The notes under the pieces are model-generated. The model was not told where the DNA came from and did not search any database. It was given only the letters and a program-made list of their open reading frames with translations. A stretch of DNA of 64,000 bases from Pseudomonas sp. KNUC1026 (GTDB taxonomy: Bacteria; Pseudomonadota; Gammaproteobacteria; Pseudomonadales; Pseudomonadaceae): the NCBI RefSeq assembly GCF_021650705.1, contig NZ_CP087138.1:1488001-1552000 (forward strand), written 5' to 3'. Shown piece by piece: positions 8,970 to 17,898 of this stretch (the stretch's first letter is position 1; the number at the start of each line of letters is the position of its first letter). The translations under genes were made by a program, and so were the position numbers.

Positions 8970-10985
8970 ATGGCAACCCCAATCACCCACATCGCCCGCA
9001 CTTCCCCAGGCGCCGCCCTGATCGACGTTTCCAGCGGTAGCGACCGGCCCCAGACCATCGCGGTACAGGAAGACGGCAAGATTCTGGTGGCCGGCTACGC
9101 CCGGTACGTCGCCGGCGGCTACATCGGCTCGCCCCAGGACGACAACTACAGCCTCAACAATTACGCGCTGATGCGCCTGAATGCCGATGGCACGCTCGAC
9201 AGCAGCTTTGCCCAGGGCGGGGTATCGGTCATCGGCGCGCGTGTGGACGACGATGCTGGCAACTTCATCACGGTGCAGCCAGACGGCAAGATCATCACCA
9301 GCCTGGACACCGGCCTGGTGCAACGGCTGAACGTGGACGGCAGCCTGGATACCAGCTTCGGCGCAGGCACCGGCAAGGTGAAGCTCGACAATTGGGGTTC
9401 CTTCTACGGCGCGGCGGCCATCGGGGTGGGTGATCAGGGCAGCCTCTATCTCACCACCCTGACCGGCGCCGACACCCTCACCGTCACCCGGCTCAACGCC
9501 GACGGTTCGCTGGACACCGCCTATGGCGATGGCGGCACGCGCGCGTTCAGTGCCACTCACTTTGGCGGCCTGTATGCCACAAGCCTGGTGATGCCGGACG
9601 GCAGCGTGCTGTTTGGCGGTGACTGGTCCGCTGCGGACAAGTACGCCTACAGCCTGGTGCATGTTAAGGCCGATGGCTCGCTCGATACCGCCTTCGGTGA
9701 TGGCGGCAAGTTGGTTTTCGACAAGGCCCTGGGCTTGGATGCCTACTCCACTTCTACCGCACAACCCGACGGCAAGATCCTGGTGACCGGCCAGGGCGAC
9801 CACCCGCTGCTGCGCCTGAACAGTGACGGTTCGCTGGACACCGGCTTCGGCAAGGGCGGTTACGCCTTGCTTGGCTCGGAGCAACCTGTCTATTACGCCG
9901 ACAGCGCCAAGGCGGTCACGGTGCTGGAGGATGGCAAGATTCTGGTGACCGGAGCCGGCGGATGGGGCAGTGGCTTCGGCGTGGTGAGGCTCAACGCCGA
10001 TGGCAGTGTCGACACCACTTTCGGCAGCCAGGACGGCAAGTACCATGTCGATGGTTACAACGGCCCGGATGCCCTCATCGGCATCGCCGCCGACGAAATC
10101 ATGCGCGGCGGGGCGGGCGATGATGTCCTGCAAGGCGGGGGTGGCCGTGACGTGTTGCACGGGGGCAGCGGCGCGGACATCTTCCGTTTCACGGCCATCG
10201 ACGACAGCTATCGCACGGCCACCAGCAGCCACAGCGACCGCATTCAGGATTTCAACCCGGCCGAGGACCGCATCGACCTCATTGGCCTGGGCTTCACTGG
10301 CCTGGGCGACGGGCTGGGTGGCACCCTGGCCGTGCAGGTCAATGCCGAAGGCACGCGTACCTACCTCAAGAGCTTCGAGCCTGACGCCAACGGGCATCGC
10401 TTCGAGCTGGCCATCGAGGGCAACTGGCAAGGCCAGCTCAACACGACGAACGTGGTGTTCGCTCCAGTGGTGATAGAGGGCACGGCGGGTGCCGATGTGA
10501 TTCAAGGGACTGCCATCGACGAGTGGATCAAGGGGGGCGACGGCAACGACCGCCTGTACGGCGGCGCGGGCAACGACATTCTCGAAGGCGGCGCGGGGCG
10601 AGACACGCTCCACGGTGGCGAAGGCAAGAACGTCTTCCTCTACACCCAGCTGACCGACAGCTACCGCACCGACACCCAAAGCTTCTCGGACCTGATCGTC
10701 GACATGGATGGCCGGTACGACATGATCGACGTGTCGGCGCTAGGGTTCACCGGCTTCGGCGATGGCACCGGGCACACGCTGGTGGAAGGCTACAGCGAGG
10801 AAACCGGCCGCTCTTACCTCAAGAGCTACGAGGCCGACGACCAGGGCCGGCGTTTCGAGATCAGCCTCACCGAAAACTGGGACGGCGGTAACCTCAATGA
10901 CCGGGTGATCTTCGCCAGCGTCGCCAAGCCTGCCGAGGTCGAAGTGGTGGGTGTGCATCAAGGGCTGAGCCAAGGCGAGGCCTGA
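8970..10985 (+). CDS. Delta-60 repeat protein with two AlgE-type calcium-binding R-modules (probable type I secreted)
   Basis: A 671-residue acidic protein. Residues 1 to about 360 hold tandem delta-60 repeats of the form QPDGKILV...RLNADGSLDTSFG, which probably form a beta-propeller-like array. Residues about 373-505 and 505-655 are two similar modules. Each starts with RTX nonapeptides (GGAGDDVLQGG, GGDGNDRLYGG) and continues with SYRT, ALGFTG(L/F)GDG and YLKS(F/Y)E segments typical of the R-modules of secreted mannuronan C5-epimerases and related exoproteins. No epimerase or protease domain is present. The lack of a signal peptide and the RTX C-terminus point to type I secretion; no exporter is encoded nearby. 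It starts after an AAAGGA Shine-Dalgarno. Confidence 0.8.
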   Translation: MATPITHIARTSPGAALIDVSSGSDRPQTIAVQEDGKILVAGYARYVAGGYIGSPQDDNYSLNNYALMRLNADGTLDSSFAQGGVSVIGARVDDDAGNFITVQPDGKIITSLDTGLVQRLNVDGSLDTSFGAGTGKVKLDNWGSFYGAAAIGVGDQGSLYLTTLTGADTLTVTRLNADGSLDTAYGDGGTRAFSATHFGGLYATSLVMPDGSVLFGGDWSAADKYAYSLVHVKADGSLDTAFGDGGKLVFDKALGLDAYSTSTAQPDGKILVTGQGDHPLLRLNSDGSLDTGFGKGGYALLGSEQPVYYADSAKAVTVLEDGKILVTGAGGWGSGFGVVRLNADGSVDTTFGSQDGKYHVDGYNGPDALIGIAADEIMRGGAGDDVLQGGGGRDVLHGGSGADIFRFTAIDDSYRTATSSHSDRIQDFNPAEDRIDLIGLGFTGLGDGLGGTLAVQVNAEGTRTYLKSFEPDANGHRFELAIEGNWQGQLNTTNVVFAPVVIEGTAGADVIQGTAIDEWIKGGDGNDRLYGGAGNDILEGGAGRDTLHGGEGKNVFLYTQLTDSYRTDTQSFSDLIVDMDGRYDMIDVSALGFTGFGDGTGHTLVEGYSEETGRSYLKSYEADDQGRRFEISLTENWDGGNLNDRVIFASVAKPAEVEVVGVHQGLSQGEA

Positions 10986-10994
10986 CTCCGCCCC

Positions 10995-11753
10995 TCAGGC
11001 GCTGGCGATCCGGCGCGCAAATGCCAGCATCGGATCGGCCAGCGCCAACGGAGTTTGCAGGGGCATCAGGTGGCCGGCACCGGGCAAGGTCAGCAGCACG
11101 CTGTCAGGAAAATGAGACAGGGTGGTGTGCTGCTGCTCCTCGGCAGCGGGCACCTGAGCGTCGTCCGCACCGCAGATCAGCAATGCCGGGTAGGGCAGGC
11201 TGCCGATCCGCGCGCTCCAGTCTTCCCGGCTGCCGTGGTCGACCCAGGCGCGCCAGGCCTCGAGGTTCACCGCTTGCGCGTCGGCGATCGCCACTTCGCG
11301 CAAGGCGTCGGGCAGGCGATGAAAGCTCGACTCATCCACGAACTTTTCGGCTTCGATCCGGGTGGCGCTGTAGGCGCGCTGGTGGTCTCGGTCGGCGTCG
11401 CTCATCGGCTGCGGACCGGGCGGTGAAGGCGCGACCAGCACCAGCCCCTCAAGGTACGAAGGGCGACGTGCTGCCAGCGCTACGGCCACTTTGCCGGTCA
11501 TCGAATGGCCAACGAGGATGCACCGCTCAAGGTTCAGGCCCACGAGGGTTGCGTCGACCTGGTCGGCCATTTCGGCCACCGAGTAGCCCTGGACGGCGTT
11601 GGCATCGCCGAAACCGGGTGTGTTGAGCGCGACGCAGGTGTGCTCGCGGTCCAGGAAGGGTAGTGTCGGGCCCCAGGTGCGATGCGAGCCGCCGAGAAAA
11701 TGCATCAGAACGAACGTGATCGGGCCATGGCCCTGCTGGCTGTGGGGGAGCAT
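10995..11753 (-). CDS. Alpha/beta-fold hydrolase
   Basis: A 252-residue cytoplasmic hydrolase: HFLGGSHRTW oxyanion region, nucleophile elbow GHSMTG (Ser84), acid residue in ICGADDAQVP and His in GAGHLMPL. This is the general layout of small-molecule esterases, C-C hydrolases and haloperoxidase-like enzymes; the substrate cannot be inferred. It converges on the delta-60 gene with only 9 bases between stops. The region upstream of its start is the tandem REPIN array. Confidence 0.8.
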   Translation of the reverse strand: MLPHSQQGHGPITFVLMHFLGGSHRTWGPTLPFLDREHTCVALNTPGFGDANAVQGYSVAEMADQVDATLVGLNLERCILVGHSMTGKVAVALAARRPSYLEGLVLVAPSPPGPQPMSDADRDHQRAYSATRIEAEKFVDESSFHRLPDALREVAIADAQAVNLEAWRAWVDHGSREDWSARIGSLPYPALLICGADDAQVPAAEEQQHTTLSHFPDSVLLTLPGAGHLMPLQTPLALADPMLAFARRIASA

Positions 11754-11894
11754 CGGAAGGTTGCCTCGCTGGGTTTTGCAGTGGAGAGCCAGGTGGGCGG
11801 TGGAGTTCCTTTGAGTACTTGGATGCAGGACCTTCAGCTCATCGGTTCAGGCCTGAGTTTCAGGTCGAATTTTGAAGTGGGAATGAATTTTCAA

Positions 11895-12570
11895 GTGGGA
11901 GGCCGGCTTGCCGGGCGACAGGGGGGTGACCCTGGAGCTGTGAAGTCGCGCGGCAAGCTGCACCTCCCACCAGGCAAGCGCCGCTGCTGAACCAAGTGGG
12001 AGGCCGGCTTGCCAGGCGACGTGGGGGTGACGTTGGAGCTGTGAAGTCGCGCGGCAAGCCGCCCTCCCACCAGGCAAGCGCCGCTGCTGAACCACGTGGG
12101 AGGCCGGCTTGCCGGGCGACATGGGGGTGACCCTGGAGTTGTGAAGTCGCGCGGCAAGCTGCCCCCCACCGGGCAAGCGCCGCTGCTGAACCAAGTGGGA
12201 GGCCGGCTAGCCAGGCGACGTGGGGGTGACGTTGGAGCTGTGAAGTCGCGCGGCAAGCCGCCCTCCCACCAGGCAAGCGCCGCTGCTGAACCACGTGGGA
12301 GGCCGGCTTGCCGGGCGACATGGGGGTGACCCTGGAGTTGTGAAGTCGCGCGGCAAGCTGCCCCCTCACCGGGCAAGCGCCGCTGCTGAACCAAGTGGGA
12401 GGCCGGCTAGCCAGGCGACGTGGGGGTGACGTTGGAGCTGTGAAGTCGCGCGGCAAGCCGCCCTCCCACCAGGCAAGCGCCGCTGCTGAACCACGTGGGA
12501 GGCCGGCTTGCCGGGCGACAGGGGGGTGACCCTGGAGCTGTGAAGTCGCGCGGCAAGCTGCGCTACCACC
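11895..12570. repeat. Tandem REPIN array, about 6.8 units of ~100 bp
   Basis: Units begin at 11895, 11996, 12096, 12195, 12295, 12395 and 12495 (the last is truncated). Each has a left arm starting GTGGGAGGCCGGCTTGCC, a centre of about 25 bases, an inverted right arm (GGCAAGC.GC.CTCCCAC) and a linker of about 25 bases (GCAAGCGCCGCTGCTGAACC). The arm is a Pseudomonas REP sequence, so each unit is a REPIN (two inverted REPs). Units 1, 3, 5 and 7 (centre ..GGTGACCCTGGAG) alternate with 2, 4 and 6 (..GGTGACGTTGGAG), giving a 200-bp higher-order period. No gene is supported between 11754 and 12588; the open frames inside it follow from the periodicity. Confidence 0.9.
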
Positions 12571-12588
12571 TAACGGCGCCCCCGCTCA

Positions 12589-13599
12589 TCAGACATCCAG
12601 TGCATCCTTGGCGATCAATCCGCCCAGCTTGATCAACTCCGGCGCCCGGTAGAACTCGAAGAACCGGCACACCCGCTTGGGCACGTTGACCAGCACATCC
12701 GGCGGGTAGCCGGCGATCTTGTATTGCGACAACGAGGTCTGCATCACCTCGAAGCTCTGGTTCACCAGGTCCAGCAGCGAGGCCGGCCCGACGTTGTCGA
12801 GAATCACCGAATGGTTGGCCGAGGCCGGTGCGCCTTCGTCGCGGCGTGGGGGCGGAGCGCTGCCCAGCACCAGTGCGGGCGCTTCGCCTTCCCAGGCGGA
12901 GGGCTGGGTGATGGCATCGTGCTCCATCGCCAGCACGGCTTCGGCCGGGCGGCGGCGCAGTGGCATGCGGTTGCCCAGTGAACCGATCAGGCGGTCGAAG
13001 CGGTGCTTGAAGCTGGGCGGGCGTTCGATCACCGGCAACTGGTATTGATGGTGGTTGGTGGCATTGAGGTTCACCGCCACGATCAGATCGCAGTGGCTCG
13101 ACACCACCGGCACGATCGGCAATGGGTTCAGCAGCCCGCCGTCGACCAGCACGCGGTGGCCTTGCTGCACGGGTGTGAACAGGCTCGGGATCGCCGCCGA
13201 CGCGCGCATCGCCTGGTGCAGGCAGCCCTCCTGAAACCAGATCTCCTGCTGGTTGGTCAGGTCGGTGGCCACCGCGGTGAAGGGGATGGGCAAATCCTCG
13301 ATGTTGATTTCACCCACCAGCCGGCGGATCTGCCCGAAGACCTTTTCGCCACGGATGGCACCCAGGCGAAAGCTCACGTCGAGCAGGCGCAGCACGTCGA
13401 GGTAGTCGAGTTGCTCGATCCAGCGGCGGTATTCGCCCAGGCGCCCGGCAGCGTAGATGCCGCCCACCACCGCGCCCATGGAGCAGCCGGCGATGCAGGC
13501 AATTTCATAGCCACGGCGTTCGATTTCGTCGATCACGCCGATGTGGGCATAGCCACGGGCCCCGCCAGAGCCCAGAACCAGTGCGACGCGCTTGCGCAT
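12589..13599 (-). CDS. Patatin-like phospholipase (RssA-type)
   Basis: A 336-residue patatin-like hydrolase: glycine-rich oxyanion loop GSGGARG (10-16), nucleophile GCSMG (Ser40) and catalytic Asp in DGG (153-155, LVDGGLLNP). This Ser-Asp dyad is typical of bacterial RssA/PlpD-type lipid acyl hydrolases. No signal peptide or beta-barrel is present, so it should be cytoplasmic. The C-terminal ~120 residues are a less conserved extension. The ATG at 13599 has AGGA 9 bases upstream and is preferred over a TTG at 13617. The stop lies right beside the REPIN array. Confidence 0.85.
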   Translation of the reverse strand: MRKRVALVLGSGGARGYAHIGVIDEIERRGYEIACIAGCSMGAVVGGIYAAGRLGEYRRWIEQLDYLDVLRLLDVSFRLGAIRGEKVFGQIRRLVGEINIEDLPIPFTAVATDLTNQQEIWFQEGCLHQAMRASAAIPSLFTPVQQGHRVLVDGGLLNPLPIVPVVSSHCDLIVAVNLNATNHHQYQLPVIERPPSFKHRFDRLIGSLGNRMPLRRRPAEAVLAMEHDAITQPSAWEGEAPALVLGSAPPPRRDEGAPASANHSVILDNVGPASLLDLVNQSFEVMQTSLSQYKIAGYPPDVLVNVPKRVCRFFEFYRAPELIKLGGLIAKDALDV

Positions 13600-13737
13600 G
13601 GAAATATGTCCTGACAAAAAACACCCTTACCATGCCTCAACGCCGGGGCCTGGGGCAATTGGCGCGGCGGCACTTTTTTCCTGGCGCGCCGTCAGATGCT
13701 GCACAATCGCTGTCCCACTCCTTGAGGTAACCCTCCC

Positions 13738-14016
13738 ATGAAAGCCTGGTTCTGCCTGCCCTTGATCGCCGTCGTACTGTCAGGTTGTGCCGCTCGCACC
13801 GAGTACCGCGCCAGCTGCGGTACCCAACTGGACGCCGCCTGGCACGAGCTTGACCTGGCCAAAGCCGAAGGTTTCGCGGGCACCGTCAGTTACTCCAAGG
13901 CGCTGTCGCTGCTGACCGCCGCCAAGACCCAGCAGCAATTCGAGAAGTACGAAGGCTGCTCGGAGAAGGCCGAAAAAGCCCGTTTCTACATTCGTGAGTC
14001 GCGCGCCGGCCGCTGA
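13738..14016 (+). CDS. Small lipoprotein
   Basis: A 92-residue lipoprotein: signal sequence with lipobox VLSGC (Cys17) and a mature part of about 75 residues, helical, with a Cys pair (SCGTQL and EGCSEK) that could form a disulfide. Function is unknown; similar small lipoproteins are common in Pseudomonas. The ATG follows TTGAGGTAACCCTCCC with a recognisable GAGG. It precedes the MoxR-DUF58-TgpA block but is separated from it by a hairpin. Confidence 0.8.
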   Translation: MKAWFCLPLIAVVLSGCAARTEYRASCGTQLDAAWHELDLAKAEGFAGTVSYSKALSLLTAAKTQQQFEKYEGCSEKAEKARFYIRESRAGR

Positions 14017-14028
14017 GCCGTGCTGAAC

Positions 14029-14050
14029 GGCCAGGGCATTCGCCCTGGCC
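14029..14050 (+). terminator. Hairpin between the lipoprotein and MoxR genes
   Basis: GGCCAGGGC-ATTC-GCCCTGGCC is a perfect 9-bp stem with a 4-base loop located 13 bases after the lipoprotein stop. There is no T-run after it, so it may attenuate transcription or stabilise the 3' end rather than fully terminate. Confidence 0.5.
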
Positions 14051-14074
14051 GCCTGCCATCGGAGGCCCCTCGGT

Positions 14075-14992
14075 ATGCGCCCCTCGCTGTCGGCTTGCCT
14101 CGATTCGATCAACGCCATTGTGCTCGGCAAGGACCATCAGGTCCGCCTGGCTCTGGCCTGCCTGCTCGCCGGCGGGCACCTGTTGATCGAAGACTTGCCC
14201 GGCATGGGCAAGACCACCCTCAGCCAGGCCCTGGCCCGCGTGCTGGGGCTGGATTTTCAACGCATCCAGTTCACCTCCGACCTGCTGCCCAGCGACATCC
14301 TCGGCACCTCGGTCTACGACAAGGACAGCGGCCAGTTCCAGTTCCACGAGGGGCCGATTTTCGCCGGGCTGATCCTGGCTGACGAAATCAACCGCGCCAC
14401 CCCGAAGAGCCAGAGCGCCTTGCTTGAGGCGATGGAGGAGGGGCAGGTCACCATCGAGGGTGCCACGCGCCCACTGCCTTCACCGTTTTTCGTGATTGCC
14501 ACGCAAAACCCAAGCCACCAGGGCGGCACCTTCGCGCTGCCCGAATCTCAGCTGGACCGCTTTCTCATGCGCCTGTCGCTGGGGTATCCGGCGCAGGCCG
14601 CTGAGCGGGCGCTGCTCACCGGCCAGGCTCGGCGCGAAATGCTCCCGCAGTTGCCGGCGCTGCTGGGCGATGGCGAGCTGCAAAGGCTGCAGGCCGAAGC
14701 CCGCCAGGTGCGGGTGAGCGAGCCGCTGGTGGACTACGTGCTGCGCCTGGTGGAAGCCACTCGCACTCAGCCGCCGTTCGCCTGGGGGCTGTCGCCGCGC
14801 GGCAGCCTGGCGTTGCTCGCCGCAGCGCGTGCCTGGGCGCTGTTGGCCGGGCGCGACTATGTGATCCCCGAAGACGTGCAGGCCGTGCTGCCGTCGGTGG
14901 CCGGGCACCGCCTGCGCGAGCGCGCCGACCCTGCCGGGCAGGGCGGCGGCGCGCTGGTGCAATGGCTGCTGCGCGAGGTGCCTGCGTTGTGA
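14075..14992 (+). CDS. MoxR-family AAA+ ATPase
   Basis: A 305-residue ATPase: Walker A GMGKTT (about 43-48), Walker B and sensor region LILADEINRA, EAMEEGQVTIEG, and ATQNPSHQGG. It is the first gene of the conserved MoxR-DUF58-transglutaminase block. MoxR proteins are thought to act as chaperones that mature or activate partner complexes, here presumably the DUF58 and TgpA products. A strong GGAGG precedes the ATG, and the stop overlaps the GTG of the next gene by 3 bases. Confidence 0.93.
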   Translation: MRPSLSACLDSINAIVLGKDHQVRLALACLLAGGHLLIEDLPGMGKTTLSQALARVLGLDFQRIQFTSDLLPSDILGTSVYDKDSGQFQFHEGPIFAGLILADEINRATPKSQSALLEAMEEGQVTIEGATRPLPSPFFVIATQNPSHQGGTFALPESQLDRFLMRLSLGYPAQAAERALLTGQARREMLPQLPALLGDGELQRLQAEARQVRVSEPLVDYVLRLVEATRTQPPFAWGLSPRGSLALLAAARAWALLAGRDYVIPEDVQAVLPSVAGHRLRERADPAGQGGGALVQWLLREVPAL

Positions 14993-15945
14993 AGGCCGCG
15001 CTGGCGCTGCGCCTGCGGCGTTGGCAAGACCGCCGCGCGCCCGCCTCGGCGAGGGTGCGGCTCGACCACAAACGGGTCTACATCCTGCCCAGCCGCACCG
15101 GTTGCGCGTACGGGGCCACACTGCTGCTGATTCTGCTGGCGGCGATCAACTACCAGAACAGCCTGGCCTATGCCTTGGTCTTCGTGCTCGGCTCGCTGTT
15201 CATGGCGGCAATGCTGCACACCTTTGGCAACCTCAGCGGGCTGGAAATCACCAGTGCGACGCCGCCGCCGGTGTTCGCCGGCGAGCAGGCATTGTTCGGT
15301 GTGTTGCTGGAAAGCAGCGGCAAGGCGCACCAGGCGATCTGGGTGGGCTTCGCCGGGCAGGCGGCGCAGCGCGTGTCGGTCGCGCCAGGCCAGGCTGCGC
15401 GGCTCGAATTGCCACTGCCCAGCACCCGCCGGGGTTGGCTCGACGCGCCGCGGGTGCGCTTGCACAGCGAGTTTCCGCTGGGCCTGCTGCATTGCTGGAG
15501 CTGGGTGCGCGGCGGGCAGCGGGCGCTGGTCTATCCGCAGCCACTGCCGGGTGAGCTGCCGCGCCAGCTCGGTGCGGCCTCACCTGATGAGGCCGAGGGG
15601 CTGCTGCTGGCTGGCCCTGGCGCGGACGACTTCCAGGGGCTGAACGAATATCAGCCCGGCGATCTGTGGCGGCGGGTGCACTGGAAAGCCTGGTCGCGCG
15701 GTGGCCCGTTGCTGGTCAAAACCTTCGCCCAGGCCAGCGGTCAGGACCTGACTCTGGATTTCGACACGCTGGAGGGTGAGCTCGAGACTCGCCTGGGCCT
15801 GCTGTGCTTCTGGGTGCTGGCGCTGTGTGAACAGCAACGGCCCTTTACATTGCGCTTGCCCGGCCAGCACTGGGGCCCGGCGTGCGACGAAGCACAGCGC
15901 AGCGCCTGCCTGCGGGCGCTGGCACTGTTCGAGGTGCGGCCGTGA
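14989..15945 (+). CDS. DUF58 domain-containing protein
   Basis: A 318-residue protein with two hydrophobic N-terminal segments (about residues 37-80) followed by a DUF58 domain containing the hallmark RRVHWKAWSRGG near residue 230. DUF58 proteins are related to VWA-like folds and are regularly encoded between MoxR and TgpA. The GTG start at 14989 overlaps the MoxR stop, and its own stop overlaps the next GTG, so all three genes are translationally coupled. It is membrane-anchored with a cytoplasmic domain; its molecular role is unknown. Confidence 0.88.
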   Translation: MKAALALRLRRWQDRRAPASARVRLDHKRVYILPSRTGCAYGATLLLILLAAINYQNSLAYALVFVLGSLFMAAMLHTFGNLSGLEITSATPPPVFAGEQALFGVLLESSGKAHQAIWVGFAGQAAQRVSVAPGQAARLELPLPSTRRGWLDAPRVRLHSEFPLGLLHCWSWVRGGQRALVYPQPLPGELPRQLGAASPDEAEGLLLAGPGADDFQGLNEYQPGDLWRRVHWKAWSRGGPLLVKTFAQASGQDLTLDFDTLEGELETRLGLLCFWVLALCEQQRPFTLRLPGQHWGPACDEAQRSACLRALALFEVRP

Positions 15946-17883
15946 GTCGGGTGGGGATCCCTCGCGCCGGGCTGGCCTGGCTGCTGGCCGGCCAGGCACT
16001 GGTGCTGCTGCCGCTGTGGTTCGAGCTGCCGCCCTGGCTGTTGCTGCTGTGGTTGCTGTGCACTGGCTGGCGAGTGCAGATGTACCGCATGCGGCTGCGG
16101 CCACCAGGGCGCTGGTTGCGCGCCTTCATCACCGTGCTGGCTGCAGTGGCCGTGTACCTGAGCGGCGGTGGTGGCTTCGGCCTTGAGATCATGGCGGCAC
16201 TGCTGGTGGCTGCATTCGTGCTCAAGCTGCTGGAGCTCGACGGGCCACGCGATGCCTGGGTGCTGATCCTGCTGGGGCTGTTCTGCCAGGTCGTCGCCTT
16301 CCTGTTCGACGCCAGCCTGCCGTGGGCCGTGTACAGCCTGCTGCCGCTGATGGCACTGGTGGCGGCGATGATCGGCCTGCAGGGAGGCGAGGGCGTTCGG
16401 CAGGCACCGCGCCTGGCCGGCAGCCTGCTGTTGCAGGCGGTGCCGTTGGCGCTGCTGCTGTTTTTGTGCTTTCCGCGCATCGCGCCGTTGTGGTCGCTGC
16501 CGCTCAACAGCCACCAGGCGCGCACCGGCCTGGACGACAGCGCCAGCCCCGCCGATATCGCCCAGCTGGCGCAGTCCCCGGAACTGGTGTTTCGTGCCAG
16601 CTTCGATGGCGCCCTGCCGCCGCGCCAGCAGCTGTACTGGCGCGCCTTCACCCTTGAACGTTTCGATGGCCGCCGCTGGTTGCAGGGCAATCTGGCGCGC
16701 TTCACACAGGTACAACCCTGGGCCGAGCAAGGCCCGAAGCTGAGCTATCGCATCATTCAGGAGCCTAACGACCGGCCCTGGCTGTTCACCCTCGACACTG
16801 CCCGCACCTCGCTCACCGGCGTCAGCCAGCGCCTCGATTATCGGCTGCAACGCGACCGGCCGGTGGACCAGACCCTTGGCTACGAGGTGCAGTCCTGGCC
16901 ACAGGTGCGGCGTGACGCCACCCTCACCGAACCGATGCGCCGAGAAACACTGGCCTTGCCGGCCCAGGGCGACCCACGCAGCCGCGCCTGGGCCGCGGAG
17001 CTTGCGCGCCAGCACCCTGAGCCGCAGGCGTTGGTGGCGGCCCTGCTGGCGCACTTCCACGATCAGGATTACCACTACACCCTGCGCCCCGAGACGCTCG
17101 GCCAGAACAGCATCGATGAGTTCCTGTTCGACACGCGCCGTGGCTTCTGCGGCCACTACGCCGGGGCCATGACGTTCGTATTGCGCGCTGCCGGCATTCC
17201 CTCGCGCATGGTGGTCGGCTATCGAGGGCGAACTCAACCCGGCGGGCAACTACCTGAGCGTTCGCCAATACGATGCCCATGCCTGGGTCGAGTACTGGCA
17301 GGCTGGCCAGGGCTGGCGCAGCGTCGACCCCACCTTTGCCGTGGCGCCGCAGCGCGTCGAGCTGGGCCTGGCCGAAGCGCTGGCGCAGGATGAGCCCTTT
17401 CTGCAAAGCAATGCCTTGCGCTTTCGTAACCTTGCCTGGCTCAACGCGGTGCGCCTGGGCTGGGAGAACCTCAACTATGGCTGGGAGCGCTGGGTGCTCG
17501 GCTACCAGCAGGCGGAGCAGGGCGCCTTGCTCTGGCGCTGGTTCCGCGATCGGGCACCGTGGGTGCTGCCGGTGGGCGGCGGGGTGATCCTGCTGGCGCT
17601 GGCGCTGGCCGTGCTCAAACCCTGGCGGCAGCGGCCCGATCCATTGCTGGCGAGCTTTTATCGGTTCGAACGGCTGCTGGCCGCTCACAACCTGGTGCGT
17701 GAGCCCGCTGAAGGCCCGCGTGATTTCGCCCGCCGTGCCAGCGCTGCGTTACCGGCCGCGCGCCAATCGATCCAGGCGTTCATCGATCAATGGACGGCCC
17801 AGCGCTACGCTGGCCAGCCCGCTTCACCCCACTCCCTGGCCACGGCGCTCAACCTGCTGCGCCGTGAACTCAAGCACACCTGA
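15942..17883 (+). pseudogene. tgpA: TgpA-type membrane transglutaminase (DUF3488 + transglutaminase core), frameshifted
   Basis: The first frame (15942 to about 17222) has a multi-spanning N-terminus of five or six TM segments followed by a periplasmic transglutaminase core with catalytic Cys in RRGFCGHYAGAM and ending MVVGY. A second frame resumes at GELNPAGNYLSV with catalytic His in YDAHAWVEYW, the Asp in VDPTFAVAP, one more TM helix and a DUF4129-like tail (to 17883). The junction at 17221-17230 needs a net -2 or +1 correction. P. aeruginosa TgpA has this architecture and is essential for viability, which favours a sequence error over true loss. Confidence 0.87.
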
Positions 17884-17898
17884 AGAAGGAACACGAAG

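Noticed and set aside
8913..10679. 588-residue open frame on the minus strand
   Set aside because: It lies antisense to the delta-60/R-module gene, whose repeats and codon pattern are convincing. The minus-strand product is an Ala/Val/Gly-rich shadow of the repeats with no recognisable domain.
11860..12456. Repetitive 198-residue open frame on the minus strand
   Set aside because: Its repeated peptide simply reflects the ~100-bp REPIN period, and several frames are open for the same reason.
11895..12570. Possible CRISPR array
   Set aside because: The units are contiguous with nearly identical linkers, contain long inverted repeats and have no variable spacers. No cas gene is present.
15741..17249. 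502-residue open frame on the minus strand
   Set aside because: Antisense to the end of the DUF58 gene and to tgpA; Gln/Arg/His-rich shadow without a domain.
17640..17680. tRNA-like GGTTCGAA box
   Set aside because: It sits inside the tgpA coding sequence with no matching cloverleaf arms. No tRNA is supported anywhere in the window.
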